NCBI GenBank assembly: GCA_965206655.1
Contig: CBDBKC010000032.1
Coordinates: forward strand, 248,001-312,000
Reading direction: 5' to 3'
Length of the DNA stretch: 64,000 bases
Source: JAPPLB01 sp965206655
GTDB taxonomy: Bacteria > Acidobacteriota > Terriglobia > Bryobacterales > UBA6623
Shown: in pieces, positions 53,424 through 61,666 of the stretch
How the letters are laid out: each line of letters starts with the position of its first letter
Position numbering within the stretch: position 1 is the first letter of the stretch
Program-made: the position numbers and the translations under genes
Notes under the pieces: generated by a model
What the model saw: only the letters and a program-made list of their open reading frames with translations
Told to the model about the DNA's origin: nothing
Databases searched by the model: none

Positions 53424-54506
53424 CTACGCCGTTTGCTTCAGGGCATCCGGATAGCTTTCGCGAATGCTCAGGAGCTCCTGGTCGGGAATCAGAAGAAAAA
53501 CATCGACCAGCTCCGGATCGAACTGCGTGCCGCTCATCTTGCTGATCTCGTGGCGCGCTTTCTCGGCGGATTGGGCGCGGCGGTATGGACGGTCGGATGT
53601 TATGGCGTCGAACGTGTCGACAATCGAAAACATACGTGCGCCGATCGGGATGTCATCCCTGTTCAGCCCGCGCGGATAGCCGCCCCCATCCCAGCGTTCG
53701 TGGTGTGAGTAGACGATTTGGGCCTCCTTCTCCAGTTCGGGAAACTCCGACAGAATTCGGTACCCGATCATCGGATGCTCCCGCATCACGCGCCATTCTT
53801 CGTCATTGAGAGGGCCGGGCTTGAGCAGGACGTTGCGCGGGATGCCGATTTTACCGATGTCGTGCAGCAGTGCGCCGATTTCGAGCTGGTCAAGTTGTTC
53901 GGCCGGCAGCGAGTAGCGCTCGGCGAACAATCGACAGGTGGCCGCGACGCGGGCCGAGTGTTGAAAAGTCTCGTAGCGCTTGAAGCCAAGGCGGCTGAAC
54001 AGTGTCCGCAGTACCTCGGACGATGCTGAGCCGCTGCGCTGGGTCGCGAGGAATTCGAGAAGCGCCTTCTGTATTTCGCTCTTCTTCTCGTCTTCGTTCG
54101 GTTCCAGGTAGCGACGCACCAAGGCCAGAACGTCATTCGGCCTGACGGGCTTCTTCAGATAGTCGTCCGCACCCGCTTCCAGCGCGTCGATCGCCAAACC
54201 CAATTCGTAGAGGCCCGAGATGAGAATGACCGGTAGGTCCGGATTCATTCCCTTGACTTCGCGCAACAGGTCGATGCCGTCCATCTCCGGCATGCTGATA
54301 TCGGCCAGCAGCAGGTCAGCTCCCGCGTTCCGGCCGCTGAGATAAGAAAGCGCCGCCATACTATCGGCGAAACAACGGCACTGATAGCCTTTGTGACGAA
54401 GGACGTCCGCCAGGTAATCGCGGATCGAGGCGTCATCGTCAACAACGAGAACCGTATTGTGTTGGTTACCCTCCACTGGCGCCGGGGCTTCCGCCTCCAA
54501 CAACAC
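53424..54506 (-). CDS. response regulator with REC and HD-GYP domains
   Basis: A 360-residue RpfG-type regulator. The receiver domain (residues ~17-135) has VLVVDDD (acidic pocket), LLLADISMPEMDG with the phospho-Asp, and ILISG and YLKKP with the conserved Thr/Ser-region and Lys. The HD-GYP domain follows: GALLHDIGKIGIP, VYSHHERWDGGGYPRG and DTFDAITSDRPYR, so all phosphodiesterase metal ligands are present. It should degrade cyclic di-GMP in response to a sensor kinase, none of which is encoded nearby. The start is a GTG at 54506, because a TGA lies in frame shortly upstream. An IS630 element begins 44 bp upstream, so the native promoter is probably displaced. Confidence 0.92.
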   Translation of the reverse strand: MLLEAEAPAPVEGNQHNTVLVVDDDASIRDYLADVLRHKGYQCRCFADSMAALSYLSGRNAGADLLLADISMPEMDGIDLLREVKGMNPDLPVILISGLYELGLAIDALEAGADDYLKKPVRPNDVLALVRRYLEPNEDEKKSEIQKALLEFLATQRSGSASSEVLRTLFSRLGFKRYETFQHSARVAATCRLFAERYSLPAEQLDQLEIGALLHDIGKIGIPRNVLLKPGPLNDEEWRVMREHPMIGYRILSEFPELEKEAQIVYSHHERWDGGGYPRGLNRDDIPIGARMFSIVDTFDAITSDRPYRRAQSAEKARHEISKMSGTQFDPELVDVFLLIPDQELLSIRESYPDALKQTA

Positions 54507-54549
54507 CTCATCGGCAGATGGACCTCAGCCTTGAAGTAGGCTCCAACTA

Positions 54550-55645
54550 CTGAGTCCCGCATAATATTCAGTTAATCGAACGACAAAGAAGATTGCTTCC
54601 AAAAGGCGGCGATCAAGCGCCGTTTGCGGCGCATGCGGCGCAAAGTCGTGCGCGCCCGCTCGTCGAGCTCCCAGTAGTCGTTGGGGCAGACGTTGAGCAA
54701 CTCGTGCTGCTTCCAGTAGGCCCAGATGTATTCCACCGGATTCAGCTCCGGGGCGTAGCCCGGCAAGTACTCGGTCTCGATGTGGCCCTGCGACAACGCG
54801 ATGAACTCGCGCACCAACGCGCTGCGATGCGCCGGCAAGCGATCCCACACGATCAGCAACGGACGTTGTATGTGGCGCAGCAGCGCCTTGAGGAAATCGA
54901 TCACCTCGGGACCGCGGATGGCGTCGGGATAGAGACGGAAATAGAAGTTGTGGAAAGTGATTCCGGCCGCCGCCGAGAGCTTCTTCCAGTTGAAGTTGAA
55001 CTGCAGTACGGGCGTCTGCCCGCGCGGCGCCCAAGTACGGCAGCGATGTGGCTTCTGGCTCAGTCCGCTTTCGTCGATGAAGACGATCGTGCGGCCCTGC
55101 TTTTGCGCTTTTTTTTAATGGCGGGCCAGGTCTGTTTCTTCCAGGCGCGGATCGCTTCCTCGTTGCGCTCGCGGGCCTTGCCGACCGGCCGTTGCGGGCT
55201 CCAGTGGAGTGCCCGCAGCAGCTTCCAGACGTGGCCTTCGTGGTAGCGCACCCCGAAACGGTCGCGGATCAACCGCGCCACCCGCGGACAGCTCCACAGC
55301 GGCGTCGGGAAGCCGTGCGCTTCGGGTCCTTCGAGCAGCAGCCCTTCCAGCTCGGCGAGCTGCGCGGTCCTCAGCAACGGCTTGCGGCCGGCGCGGCCGG
55401 CTTTGGCCAACCCGGCGCGGCCGTCTTCGCGGTAACGCTGTACCCAGCCGCTGACGCTTTGTTGGGCGGCTTGGACTCTACGCGCCGCCTCGGCTTGGCT
55501 CAGTCCTTCTTTCACGACCAGCCGCACCGCCTCAATGCGCCGCTTCTCCAGCGCCGCAAAGTCTCGCTTCACGCCTTTTGGAAAACCCATATCCAAAAGA
55601 CGTCGCTCCATTACAAAAGGTTACTCTATATTATGCGGGACTCAG
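54550..55645 (-). mobile_element. IS630-family element, copy C, TA target duplication
   Basis: The 1096-bp element has CTGAGTCCCGCATAAT ends and TA at both flanks (54548-54549, 55646-55647). It is inserted between the REC/HD-GYP gene and HigBA. Confidence 0.95.
54572..55611 (-). CDS. IS630-family transposase, copy C, by -1 programmed frameshift
   Basis: It has the same two-frame design as copy B: a DNA-binding half (55611 to 55060) and a DDE half reaching 54572, joined at an A8 run (55116-55109 on the minus strand). A few residues differ from copy B (SQAEAARRV, LLRTAQLAEL), none in the catalytic blocks. It is potentially active. Confidence 0.9.
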
Positions 55646-55711
55646 TAAGGAGGGGTGTATAAAGCCTGTGCTAAGTCGTGTCCGTTGGGGCGAGAATAGG
55701 AGGGTAAAAAA

Positions 55712-55744
55712 GGTGTACGTATGACGTCACTCGTCTACTACAAT
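55712..55744 (+). promoter_or_regulatory. candidate HigBA promoter/operator
   Basis: A near-palindrome, GTGTACGT-ATG-ACGTCAC (55713-55730), is followed by a TACAAT -10-like box (55739-55744), 13 bp before the HigB start. The -35 is weak, which fits a promoter controlled by the antitoxin. The neighbouring IS630 end lies ~65 bp upstream. Confidence 0.4.
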
Positions 55745-55756
55745 GTATAGGACTGG

Positions 55757-56041
55757 ATGTTAAAGAGCTGCCGTGACAAGGCGACGGAACGTTTCGCGGC
55801 AGGCGAGAAGGTTCGTCAGTGGGAGCCGTTTCGGCGGCAGGCCGAGAAGCGTCTGCGGATTCTCGATGCCGCTATGTCGCTGGGGGACCTCGCCGCACTC
55901 AATTCTAACCGCCTGGAAGCCTTGAAGGGCGACCGCAAGGGACAGCATTCGATTCGCATCAATGACCGCTGGCGCATCTGCTTTGAGTGGCCGAAAGATG
56001 CGCCCGGCGCATCGAATGCCGAGATTGTTGACTACCACTAA
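55757..56041 (+). CDS. higB: HigB-type toxin (RelE superfamily)
   Basis: A 94-residue ribosome-dependent mRNA interferase. RRQAEKRLRILDAAMSLGDL, then NRLEALKGDRKGQHSIRIND, RWRICFEW and the terminal EIVDYH are the HigB signature from start to end, so the toxin is complete. The ATG at 55757 is preceded by the candidate promoter. The toxin gene comes first and the antitoxin gene starts 16 bp after its stop, the reversed order typical of higBA. When free it cuts translated mRNA at the ribosome. Confidence 0.93.
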   Translation: MLKSCRDKATERFAAGEKVRQWEPFRRQAEKRLRILDAAMSLGDLAALNSNRLEALKGDRKGQHSIRINDRWRICFEWPKDAPGASNAEIVDYH

Positions 56042-56057
56042 CGAAAGGAAGACCACC

Positions 56058-56369
56058 ATGGCACGCACACCCATTCACCCCGGAGAAATTCTCGGCGACG
56101 AGCTGGAGGAGAGCAGCCTTTCCGCGAAAGCGTTGGCCGACGTTATCGGAGTGCCACCGAACCGCCTCTATCAGCTTCTGGCGGGAAAGCGTAGCATGAC
56201 GGCGGATACGGCCCTGCGCCTCGGCCAGTATTTCGGTATGTCGGCCGACTTCTGGATGAACCTTCAGAGCGCCTATGAGCTTGACCTGGCGCGCCTTCAG
56301 CTCGGCAAGACCATACAGCAAATCGCGAGGCGCGGCAGTGTGCCCGCGGAGCCGCGACCGGCGGCGTGA
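56058..56369 (+). CDS. higA: HigA-type antitoxin (XRE family)
   Basis: A 103-residue helix-turn-helix antitoxin from the ATG at 56058, preceded by GAAAGGAAGA. MARTPIHPGEILGDELEESS opens the family. SAKALADVIGVPPNRLYQLL is the DNA-binding helix pair, and TADTALRLGQYFGMSADFWM the following conserved block. It should bind HigB and repress the operon. A frame open further upstream overlaps higB and is not used. IS1380 copy 3 begins 50 bp after its stop. Confidence 0.93.
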   Translation: MARTPIHPGEILGDELEESSLSAKALADVIGVPPNRLYQLLAGKRSMTADTALRLGQYFGMSADFWMNLQSAYELDLARLQLGKTIQQIARRGSVPAEPRPAA

Positions 56370-56418
56370 GGGGATGTCGCCCAGATTTCTGGGGTCCGCG
56401 GTTGGAAAGACCGCTTAG

Positions 56419-58084
56419 CCAGGATTTCCATTTTGGCCCTGGCACGGTGAAAGTATACACCCGCGCTGCCCCGAAGACCACGTCTTTCCGCGCTGAACCC
56501 TGCACATCACCTCCGGCGGCAGGCCCCAAAGCCCGTCCGTCCGCTCACAGACGTTGATGGAGCGGGCTGAACGGCACACCGGCCGACACTGCTCCCTGCG
56601 AAGCCTTTTCGGAGCTAAAAACTGTTGATCCTCGTCCAGGTAACGCTACCCGCTCGGCAGCGGCAGCGCCCAGATCCTGTGCAGCATGTCACCGAACAGC
56701 CGCCGGTTCAGATGCCCCTCGGCCAGCAGCAACCAGTAGTAGCGCGCGTGCTTGACCAGCCGGCCGCCGGTCTTCATCAGCCGCTGCTGCAAGCTCGTGA
56801 GCGACCAACTCTTGATCCTGTTCGGCAGTCCGAGCCGCCGCCACAAGTTGCCCAGGTTGTAGGCCAGCACGCTGAGTTGCAGTCGCACTTCGTTGGCCCG
56901 AAAGCGATGGCACGAAAGCCGCGTCCAGTGCGTGGCCTGTTTGCCTTCTTTAATCCATTGCTCGGCCGTGCCGCGCTTGTTGTAGAAGCGCACCACCGAC
57001 CGGCTTGGCAAGCTCATGTTGGTCACGATAAATCCGACCCGCGGGAACAGCTCACCGAGATGATGCTCGACCTTGGCCACGATGCGTCGCGGCTTGGACC
57101 AACTCTCCGCCTGATAGCGGAAGCTCTTGTAGCGCACCAAGGGCTTGCGACCCGGCCTGCCCGGCGGGCGAAACAAGATGTCTTCGATCGCCAATTCCAA
57201 GCTCTTGTTGGCCGGAATGCGAATGGCGTACTGCACTCCGCGTTCCTCCGAAAACTCATAAATCTCCGGCTTGGCAAAGGCCGCATCGCCCCGGAAGGTG
57301 ACCTGTTTGCCCACAGCCTGTTGGCGCTTGATCTCGGGCAGCAGCAACTCCTTCCAGTCCTCAGCGCTGTGCACGTTGCCTGGACGCAGCTTCGCCGCCA
57401 GGCAATCCCCATGCTGGTTGAACAACAACAGCGGGTGGTAGCAGACCGACTCGAAATGGCCGTTGTAGGCGCTGCCCTCTTGCTGGCCGTGGACAGGGCT
57501 TTCGGTCGAATCCATGTCGAGCACGACGCGCTCGGAGTCGTCTTGCGTCTCGGCTTGCGCCACCAGCTCGCGGTTCACAGCCATCAGCCCCAGCAAGTTC
57601 TCCTCGCTCGCCAGCATCTCCGTCTCGAAGCTCTGCAGTCGCGAGGTCAGTGCCCCGCCGCGATCCCAGTTCCTCTTCGAGCCGATCAAGCGAAACGTCG
57701 GGTCAGCCGACACTCGGACGGCGTCATTGAGGTCCTCGTAGCCTGCCAGCCGAGAGTAGACTGACTGCCGCAGCAGATCGGCCAGCGGGAACTTCTTGTT
57801 CAAGCCTTGCCGTGGGTCACTGAGGTGTTCGTCGATCAGCTTCCCGAGTCCGAGTCGCTCGTCCAGCTCGCGGACCAGGATCAGCCCGCCGTCGGAAGTG
57901 ACACGCGATCCTTGGAAATCGACTTTCAATAAGCCGTTGAAGCTTAGCTGGAACGGTTTGTTTTCTTTTTCACCCATTGGGTGTTGATCTCCTCAGCGCC
58001 TTGAGTGCTTTCCAACCCGCATAAATAAAGGCGTCCGAGGCCACCCGATGGTTAGCAGAATCGAAACTAAAGTGGGAATCCGGG
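56419..58084 (-). mobile_element. IS1380-family element, copy 3, 5-bp target duplication
   Basis: The 1666-bp element is flanked by CTTAG repeats (56414-56418, 58085-58089). The right target copy contains the stop codon of the ArsR-type gene, so that gene is left whole. Confidence 0.95.
56646..57977 (-). CDS. IS1380-family transposase, copy 3
   Basis: A 443-residue enzyme that appears identical in sequence to copy 1, with catalytic blocks LDMDSTESPV, RGDAAFAKPE and RGTAEQWIKEGK. It is intact. Confidence 0.96.
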   Translation of the reverse strand: MGEKENKPFQLSFNGLLKVDFQGSRVTSDGGLILVRELDERLGLGKLIDEHLSDPRQGLNKKFPLADLLRQSVYSRLAGYEDLNDAVRVSADPTFRLIGSKRNWDRGGALTSRLQSFETEMLASEENLLGLMAVNRELVAQAETQDDSERVVLDMDSTESPVHGQQEGSAYNGHFESVCYHPLLLFNQHGDCLAAKLRPGNVHSAEDWKELLLPEIKRQQAVGKQVTFRGDAAFAKPEIYEFSEERGVQYAIRIPANKSLELAIEDILFRPPGRPGRKPLVRYKSFRYQAESWSKPRRIVAKVEHHLGELFPRVGFIVTNMSLPSRSVVRFYNKRGTAEQWIKEGKQATHWTRLSCHRFRANEVRLQLSVLAYNLGNLWRRLGLPNRIKSWSLTSLQQRLMKTGGRLVKHARYYWLLLAEGHLNRRLFGDMLHRIWALPLPSG

Positions 58085-58085
58085 C

Positions 58086-58412
58086 TTAGTCCTCCTCCTC
58101 CCGCTCGGCCGCCTCTTTGAGACGCAGCAAGTGATTTGCCCACACGTCCTCGAACCGGCTGACCCAACGTTCGTAAATCCGGCGGATCGGCACCGCGTTG
58201 AGCGAATTCACGCGGTACCTGCCGGACTCTCGTGTTTGGACAAGCTGGGCTTCCCGGAGGACGTCAATGTGCTTCATCACCCCGAAACGCGACAGCTTCG
58301 GAAAGGAGTTGACGATCTCGGTCGTCGTTCTCGGACGGGTCCGTAGCAGATCGAGAATGCCCCGCCGCGTCGGATCCGCCAACGCCTTCCAGACCGGGTC
58401 CAGCTCATCCAC
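58086..58412 (-). CDS. ArsR-family transcriptional regulator
   Basis: A 108-residue winged-helix regulator. The GTG at 58412 is chosen because it gives the usual start (VDELDPVWKALADPTRRGIL) and overlaps the stop of the SRPBCC gene by one base (TAGTG). The longer frame upstream is antisense-like. TTEIVNSFPKLSRFGVMKHI is the DNA-recognition helix region and RYRVNSLNAVPIRRIYERWV the C-terminal part common in regulators paired with AHSA1-type proteins. No metal-binding Cys pair is present, so it is not an arsenic sensor. It probably represses its own operon through the dyad at ~58889. IS1380 copy 3 abuts its stop. Confidence 0.9.
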   Translation of the reverse strand: MDELDPVWKALADPTRRGILDLLRTRPRTTTEIVNSFPKLSRFGVMKHIDVLREAQLVQTRESGRYRVNSLNAVPIRRIYERWVSRFEDVWANHLLRLKEAAEREEED

Positions 58413-58840
58413 TATTCGCAGTCCTTCTTGAGCTCTTCGAGGGAGTGCGCCCAGCCTGAACCCAGGCCGTTTCGGTGTTCCGGGTTGATCATTCCAATGG
58501 CCCTGTGTCGCAGCGTGACCTTTGCCCCGGCGGCGGTCTCGGCGACTTTGATTTCCACGTGGTTCGTCGCGGGGTACGACATGAACAGCGGGCCGCTCAG
58601 CTCGAGCAGAGTCGGAGGCTTGATGACCTGCGCGAATCCCCACAGATGCTCGATGCCGCTGCCCCGGTCACGGTACCACCGCCCGCCGGCCTTGGGCTCT
58701 AGGACCATCGGCATGGGCGTTCCATCGGGTTGCTCGTTGTCGCTACCAAAGCGCCGCAGAAGCGCCTCGAAAACCTTCTCGGGCGGCGCCTCGATCTCAA
58801 TGTTCTGCTCGAAATCGAGCGTTAGATCTTCCAAATTCAT
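58412..58840 (-). CDS. SRPBCC/AHSA1-like domain protein
   Basis: A 142-residue START-like fold protein. LDFEQNIEIEAPPEKVFEAL opens the domain. GGRWYRDRGSGIEHLWGFAQ and KPPTLLELSGPLFMSYPATN are the central strands, and GWAHSLEELKKDCE is the C-terminal helix with the typical GW...L pattern. Such proteins bind hydrophobic ligands and are very often encoded next to an ArsR-type regulator, as here (1-bp overlap, SRPBCC first). Role unknown beyond a likely stress or ligand-binding function. Confidence 0.88.
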   Translation of the reverse strand: MNLEDLTLDFEQNIEIEAPPEKVFEALLRRFGSDNEQPDGTPMPMVLEPKAGGRWYRDRGSGIEHLWGFAQVIKPPTLLELSGPLFMSYPATNHVEIKVAETAAGAKVTLRHRAIGMINPEHRNGLGSGWAHSLEELKKDCE

Positions 58841-58869
58841 GTTGCTTCCTCCGCTGTCTCAATCGGTCC

Positions 58870-58929
58870 TTGACATGGGATGGCCAAGACGTTAGTCTAT
58901 TGTAACGTGACTTTATAGTAATGTAAAAT
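58870..58929. promoter_or_regulatory. divergent promoter/operator region
   Basis: The region lies between the ArsR/SRPBCC operon (minus) and a DinB-family gene (plus). It has a TTGACA box (58870) 17 bp from TAGTCT, and a second plus-strand pair, TTGTAA (58900) and TAAAAT (58924), 18 bp apart. The dyad ACGTTA-N8-TAACGT (58889-58908) overlaps both and is a good candidate ArsR operator, which could co-regulate both directions. Confidence 0.5.
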
Positions 58930-58965
58930 CAGATCCGATCATCACACTCATCCAGGAGGAATCAC

Positions 58966-59613
58966 ATGAAACCGAACGCACATCCCGCCAGGCGCATGAC
59001 CCGCTCAACGTTCCTGCTCGCGCTCGCGTCGCCGGCCGCCTTGCTCGCCGCTCCCGGTCACGGCGACGGTCGCCTGACCACGGACGACACGGCGGAGATC
59101 GCTGACTTACTGTATCGCTCCCAGAGCGACACTTTGACCAAGCTTGCCGCCCTGAGCAACGAGCAGTGGAAGTTCAAGGCCGGTCCGGACCGCTGGTCGG
59201 CGGGCGAAGTCGCCGAGCATCTCTACTTGACCGAGACAGGGCTCCACCTGCGAGTGGACGGCCTGATGAAAGCCAAACCCAACCCCGATTGGGCGAAGCT
59301 CTCGGAAGGCAAAGTCCAGGCACTCACGCAGGTTCTTCCTGACCGCACGAACCGTTTCCCGGCGCCGCCGGAAGCGACCCCCAAGGGCAAGATGAGCCGG
59401 CCTGAGATCGTCAAGGCATATTCGTCGGCACGGTCGAGGATGATTGAGCGCGCCCGAGACGGCGCGAAGGCTTACCAGGCGCATATCGAAGATAGCGGCA
59501 CGCCATTCGGGCCTCTCAGTGCCGCGCATTGGATCCGCTTCGCGGCGCTCCACAACCAACGCCACAACAAGCAGATTGACGAAGTCTTGGCGAACCCGAA
59601 GTTCCCCGAGTAG
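58966..59613 (+). CDS. DinB-family protein with export signal
   Basis: A 215-residue protein with a start strongly supported by AGGAGGAAT just upstream. MTRSTFLLALASPAALLAAP is a signal sequence, so the protein is probably periplasmic, which is unusual for DinB-like four-helix bundles. LAALSNEQWKFKAGPDRWSA and GEVAEHLYLTETGLHLRVDG give the first His, and AAHWIRFAALHNQRHNKQID the later His pair, so a three-His metal site is likely. The family includes thiol-dependent transferases of the bacillithiol/mycothiol type. It is divergent from the ArsR operon and may share its control. Confidence 0.85.
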   Translation: MKPNAHPARRMTRSTFLLALASPAALLAAPGHGDGRLTTDDTAEIADLLYRSQSDTLTKLAALSNEQWKFKAGPDRWSAGEVAEHLYLTETGLHLRVDGLMKAKPNPDWAKLSEGKVQALTQVLPDRTNRFPAPPEATPKGKMSRPEIVKAYSSARSRMIERARDGAKAYQAHIEDSGTPFGPLSAAHWIRFAALHNQRHNKQIDEVLANPKFPE

Positions 59614-59639
59614 CCGATCATAGGATGAAGTAGGCTCAG

Positions 59640-60167
59640 ATGCCCCATACATGTATACAGCCACTGTACGACCTCATCCGCCTCAACTCGATCCTCATAC
59701 TCGAGGCGATTGACCAGTTTGACGAAGATACTGCGAACGAACGTGTTCTTGGTGGAAGTAGGAATTCGTTTAAGTTTCTGCTCGGCCATATCATCTGGGT
59801 TCGCTGTATGATGTCAAACAGTCTTAACGAACCTCAGACCTTCCCCTGGGCTGATAAATTTGGCGGTGGCCGGTCGCAATCGGACGGCTCTGACTACCCC
59901 AAACTGTCCGAGCTCGCTGCCGCCTACAAAGAGGTGGGCGATTTTCTGGAACGAAAAACGGAAAACCTTTCAGAGGAAGATCTCATGGCAAGCGCGGACA
60001 ATGTTCCAGGCGAACAAGAGCAGACGGTTCGAGGTGCTGTTTCGTTTTGGGTATGGCAGGACTGCTATCACACCGGGCAAATAGGGTCCATCTTGACCAC
60101 AGTGGGACTGACGGACCTCAAGACCCTCTACTACAAAAGAAAAGATCGCCTGCAAGCGAACTCATGA
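59640..60167 (+). CDS. DinB-family protein, cytoplasmic
   Basis: A 175-residue four-helix DinB-like protein without a signal peptide. SFKFLLGHIIWVRCMMSNSL has the first His, and VRGAVSFWVWQDCYHTGQIG the later His (HTGQIG is the family's common end motif). It starts 26 bp after the first DinB gene and is followed by a VOC-family gene on the same strand, so the three are likely co-transcribed. The sequence is less GC-rich than its neighbours, a hint of separate origin. Substrate unknown. Confidence 0.82.
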   Translation: MPHTCIQPLYDLIRLNSILILEAIDQFDEDTANERVLGGSRNSFKFLLGHIIWVRCMMSNSLNEPQTFPWADKFGGGRSQSDGSDYPKLSELAAAYKEVGDFLERKTENLSEEDLMASADNVPGEQEQTVRGAVSFWVWQDCYHTGQIGSILTTVGLTDLKTLYYKRKDRLQANS

Positions 60168-60209
60168 ACTCGGCGGAAGCCACAAACACAAAGTCAAGGA
60201 GAAACTGAA

Positions 60210-60593
60210 ATGCCAATCCAACCAAACCCCGTGAACTGGTTTGAGATCCCCGCGAGCGACCTTGCTCGCGCAAAGAAGTTCTACGAGTCCGTGTTCGGCG
60301 TGGAGCTTGCCGAGAACGAAATGGGCCCGAGCAAGATGGCCTGGTTCCCGATGGAAATGGGAGCGGCCGGAGCGGCCGGCACCCTCATTCAGGCGGAAGG
60401 CTACACGCCATCTCACGAGGGGTCGCTGGTGTACATCCACGTGCCGAAGATCGACGTTGCGCTCGAGAGAATCGGCGAGGCTGGTGGCAAGACACTTCTG
60501 CTGCGGATAAGCATCGGGCAGCACGGGTTTATCGCTCATTTTGAAGATAGCGAAGGGAACCGCGTAGCCCTCCACGAAGCCCCGGCCGGATAG
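60210..60593 (+). CDS. VOC (glyoxalase/bleomycin-resistance) family protein
   Basis: A 127-residue single-module VOC protein. NPVNWFEIPASDLARAKKFY is the typical opening, SLVYIHVPKIDVALERI the middle strand-helix and GFIAHFEDSEGNRVALHEAP the closing metal-ligand strand. These proteins form paired beta-alpha-beta modules that bind a divalent metal. Function ranges from glyoxalase to dioxygenase and cannot be fixed here. AAGGAGAAACTGAA precedes the ATG at 60210. It is in line with the two DinB genes. Confidence 0.9.
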   Translation: MPIQPNPVNWFEIPASDLARAKKFYESVFGVELAENEMGPSKMAWFPMEMGAAGAAGTLIQAEGYTPSHEGSLVYIHVPKIDVALERIGEAGGKTLLLRISIGQHGFIAHFEDSEGNRVALHEAPAG

Positions 60594-60642
60594 GGCCGTA
60601 GCAGCCCGTGCGATAGAGTCAGGAGAGAAATCGGGGCAGCCC

Positions 60643-61518
60643 ATGGCACAGCTCGAACTCCGCCTCCACGAAAACGCTTCGGGTCCGCTCTACGTCGATA
60701 GCACTTGCATCGATTGCGACACTTGCCGCTCGGTCGCGCCGTCTATCTTCTCGCGTTCCGCCGGGGCGGGGAAGTCGTACGTAAGCGGGCAACCCGATTC
60801 TTCGGCCGAGGGGTCGAGGGCCGCTATGGCGCTGATCGCCTGCCCGACCAGTTCGATCGGCGGCGCTTCAGCGGAGGCCGTCCGAGAAGCCCGCGACCAT
60901 CTCCCGGAACTCGTAGAAGACAGCGTCTACTACTGTGGCTACGCATCCGAGAAATCATTCGGCGCTTCGAGTTATTTCGTCGTCAGTGAGCACGGGAATG
61001 TGCTTGTGGATTCACCCCGTGTCGCCGGCCCCTTGATCCGCAACCTCGAAAACCTGGGGGGCGTCGAGCGGATGCTACTGACCCACAGCGATGACGTCGC
61101 CGACCACGCCCGGTTTCGATCGCGCTTCCACTGCGAGCGGGTGATCCACAGCCTGGAGGCGCGCGGCGATCTTCGCTCCGTCGAGCTGCAACTCGAAGGG
61201 GACGATCCGATCGAGCTCGGGGCCGACTGGCTCGCAATTCCTGTTCCCGGCCACACCCGGGGCAGCACCGCGTTCCTTTATCGCGAGAAGTTTCTTTTCA
61301 CCGGCGATCATCTTTGGTGGTCGCCGACGACAGGCGGGCTGAACGCCTCGCAAGCCTACTGCTGGTGGAACTGGGAGCGGCAAGTTGAATCTGTTCGGCG
61401 GCTACTCGACTACCAGTTCGAGTGGATACTGCCCGGGCATGGCCGCCGGTATCGAGCGGATTCGGCCGGAGCAATGCGTGGTGAAATCGAGCGCTTGCTA
61501 GCCCGGCTTGCCGATTAA
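60643..61518 (+). CDS. ferredoxin/metallo-beta-lactamase fusion protein
   Basis: A 291-residue two-domain protein. Residues ~1-75 are a short ferredoxin: CIDCDTCRSVAPSIF plus a later Cys in LIACPTSSI, the pattern of a single-cluster 4Fe-4S or 3Fe-4S ferredoxin. Residues ~95-290 are a metallo-beta-lactamase fold: LLTHSDDVADHARF takes the place of HxHxDH, followed by PVPGHTRGST, LFTGDHLWW and ILPGHGRRY. The first motif keeps His, Asp and His but not the second His, so the metal site may be altered. Such ferredoxin-MBL fusions are known in genomes; the redox link to the hydrolase is not established. Confidence 0.85.
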   Translation: MAQLELRLHENASGPLYVDSTCIDCDTCRSVAPSIFSRSAGAGKSYVSGQPDSSAEGSRAAMALIACPTSSIGGASAEAVREARDHLPELVEDSVYYCGYASEKSFGASSYFVVSEHGNVLVDSPRVAGPLIRNLENLGGVERMLLTHSDDVADHARFRSRFHCERVIHSLEARGDLRSVELQLEGDDPIELGADWLAIPVPGHTRGSTAFLYREKFLFTGDHLWWSPTTGGLNASQAYCWWNWERQVESVRRLLDYQFEWILPGHGRRYRADSAGAMRGEIERLLARLAD

Positions 61519-61666
61519 TTCTGGCCGAATGGCCCCGCCAGTCCCCCCAAGGGCTCGGCTCCACCCTCGCTTGGAATGGGATGCTGTAGCCCAGGTTTCA
61601 GGGCACTGATCGCGACGATGTGGCAGTCTTGCCACTTCTCCATTGTCAACCCGTCTACGGGGCTGC

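Noticed and set aside
54506..54562. REC/HD-GYP gene disrupted by IS630 copy C
   Set aside because: An in-frame TGA lies between the element and the GTG start, so the coding region appears complete; only the promoter is likely affected.
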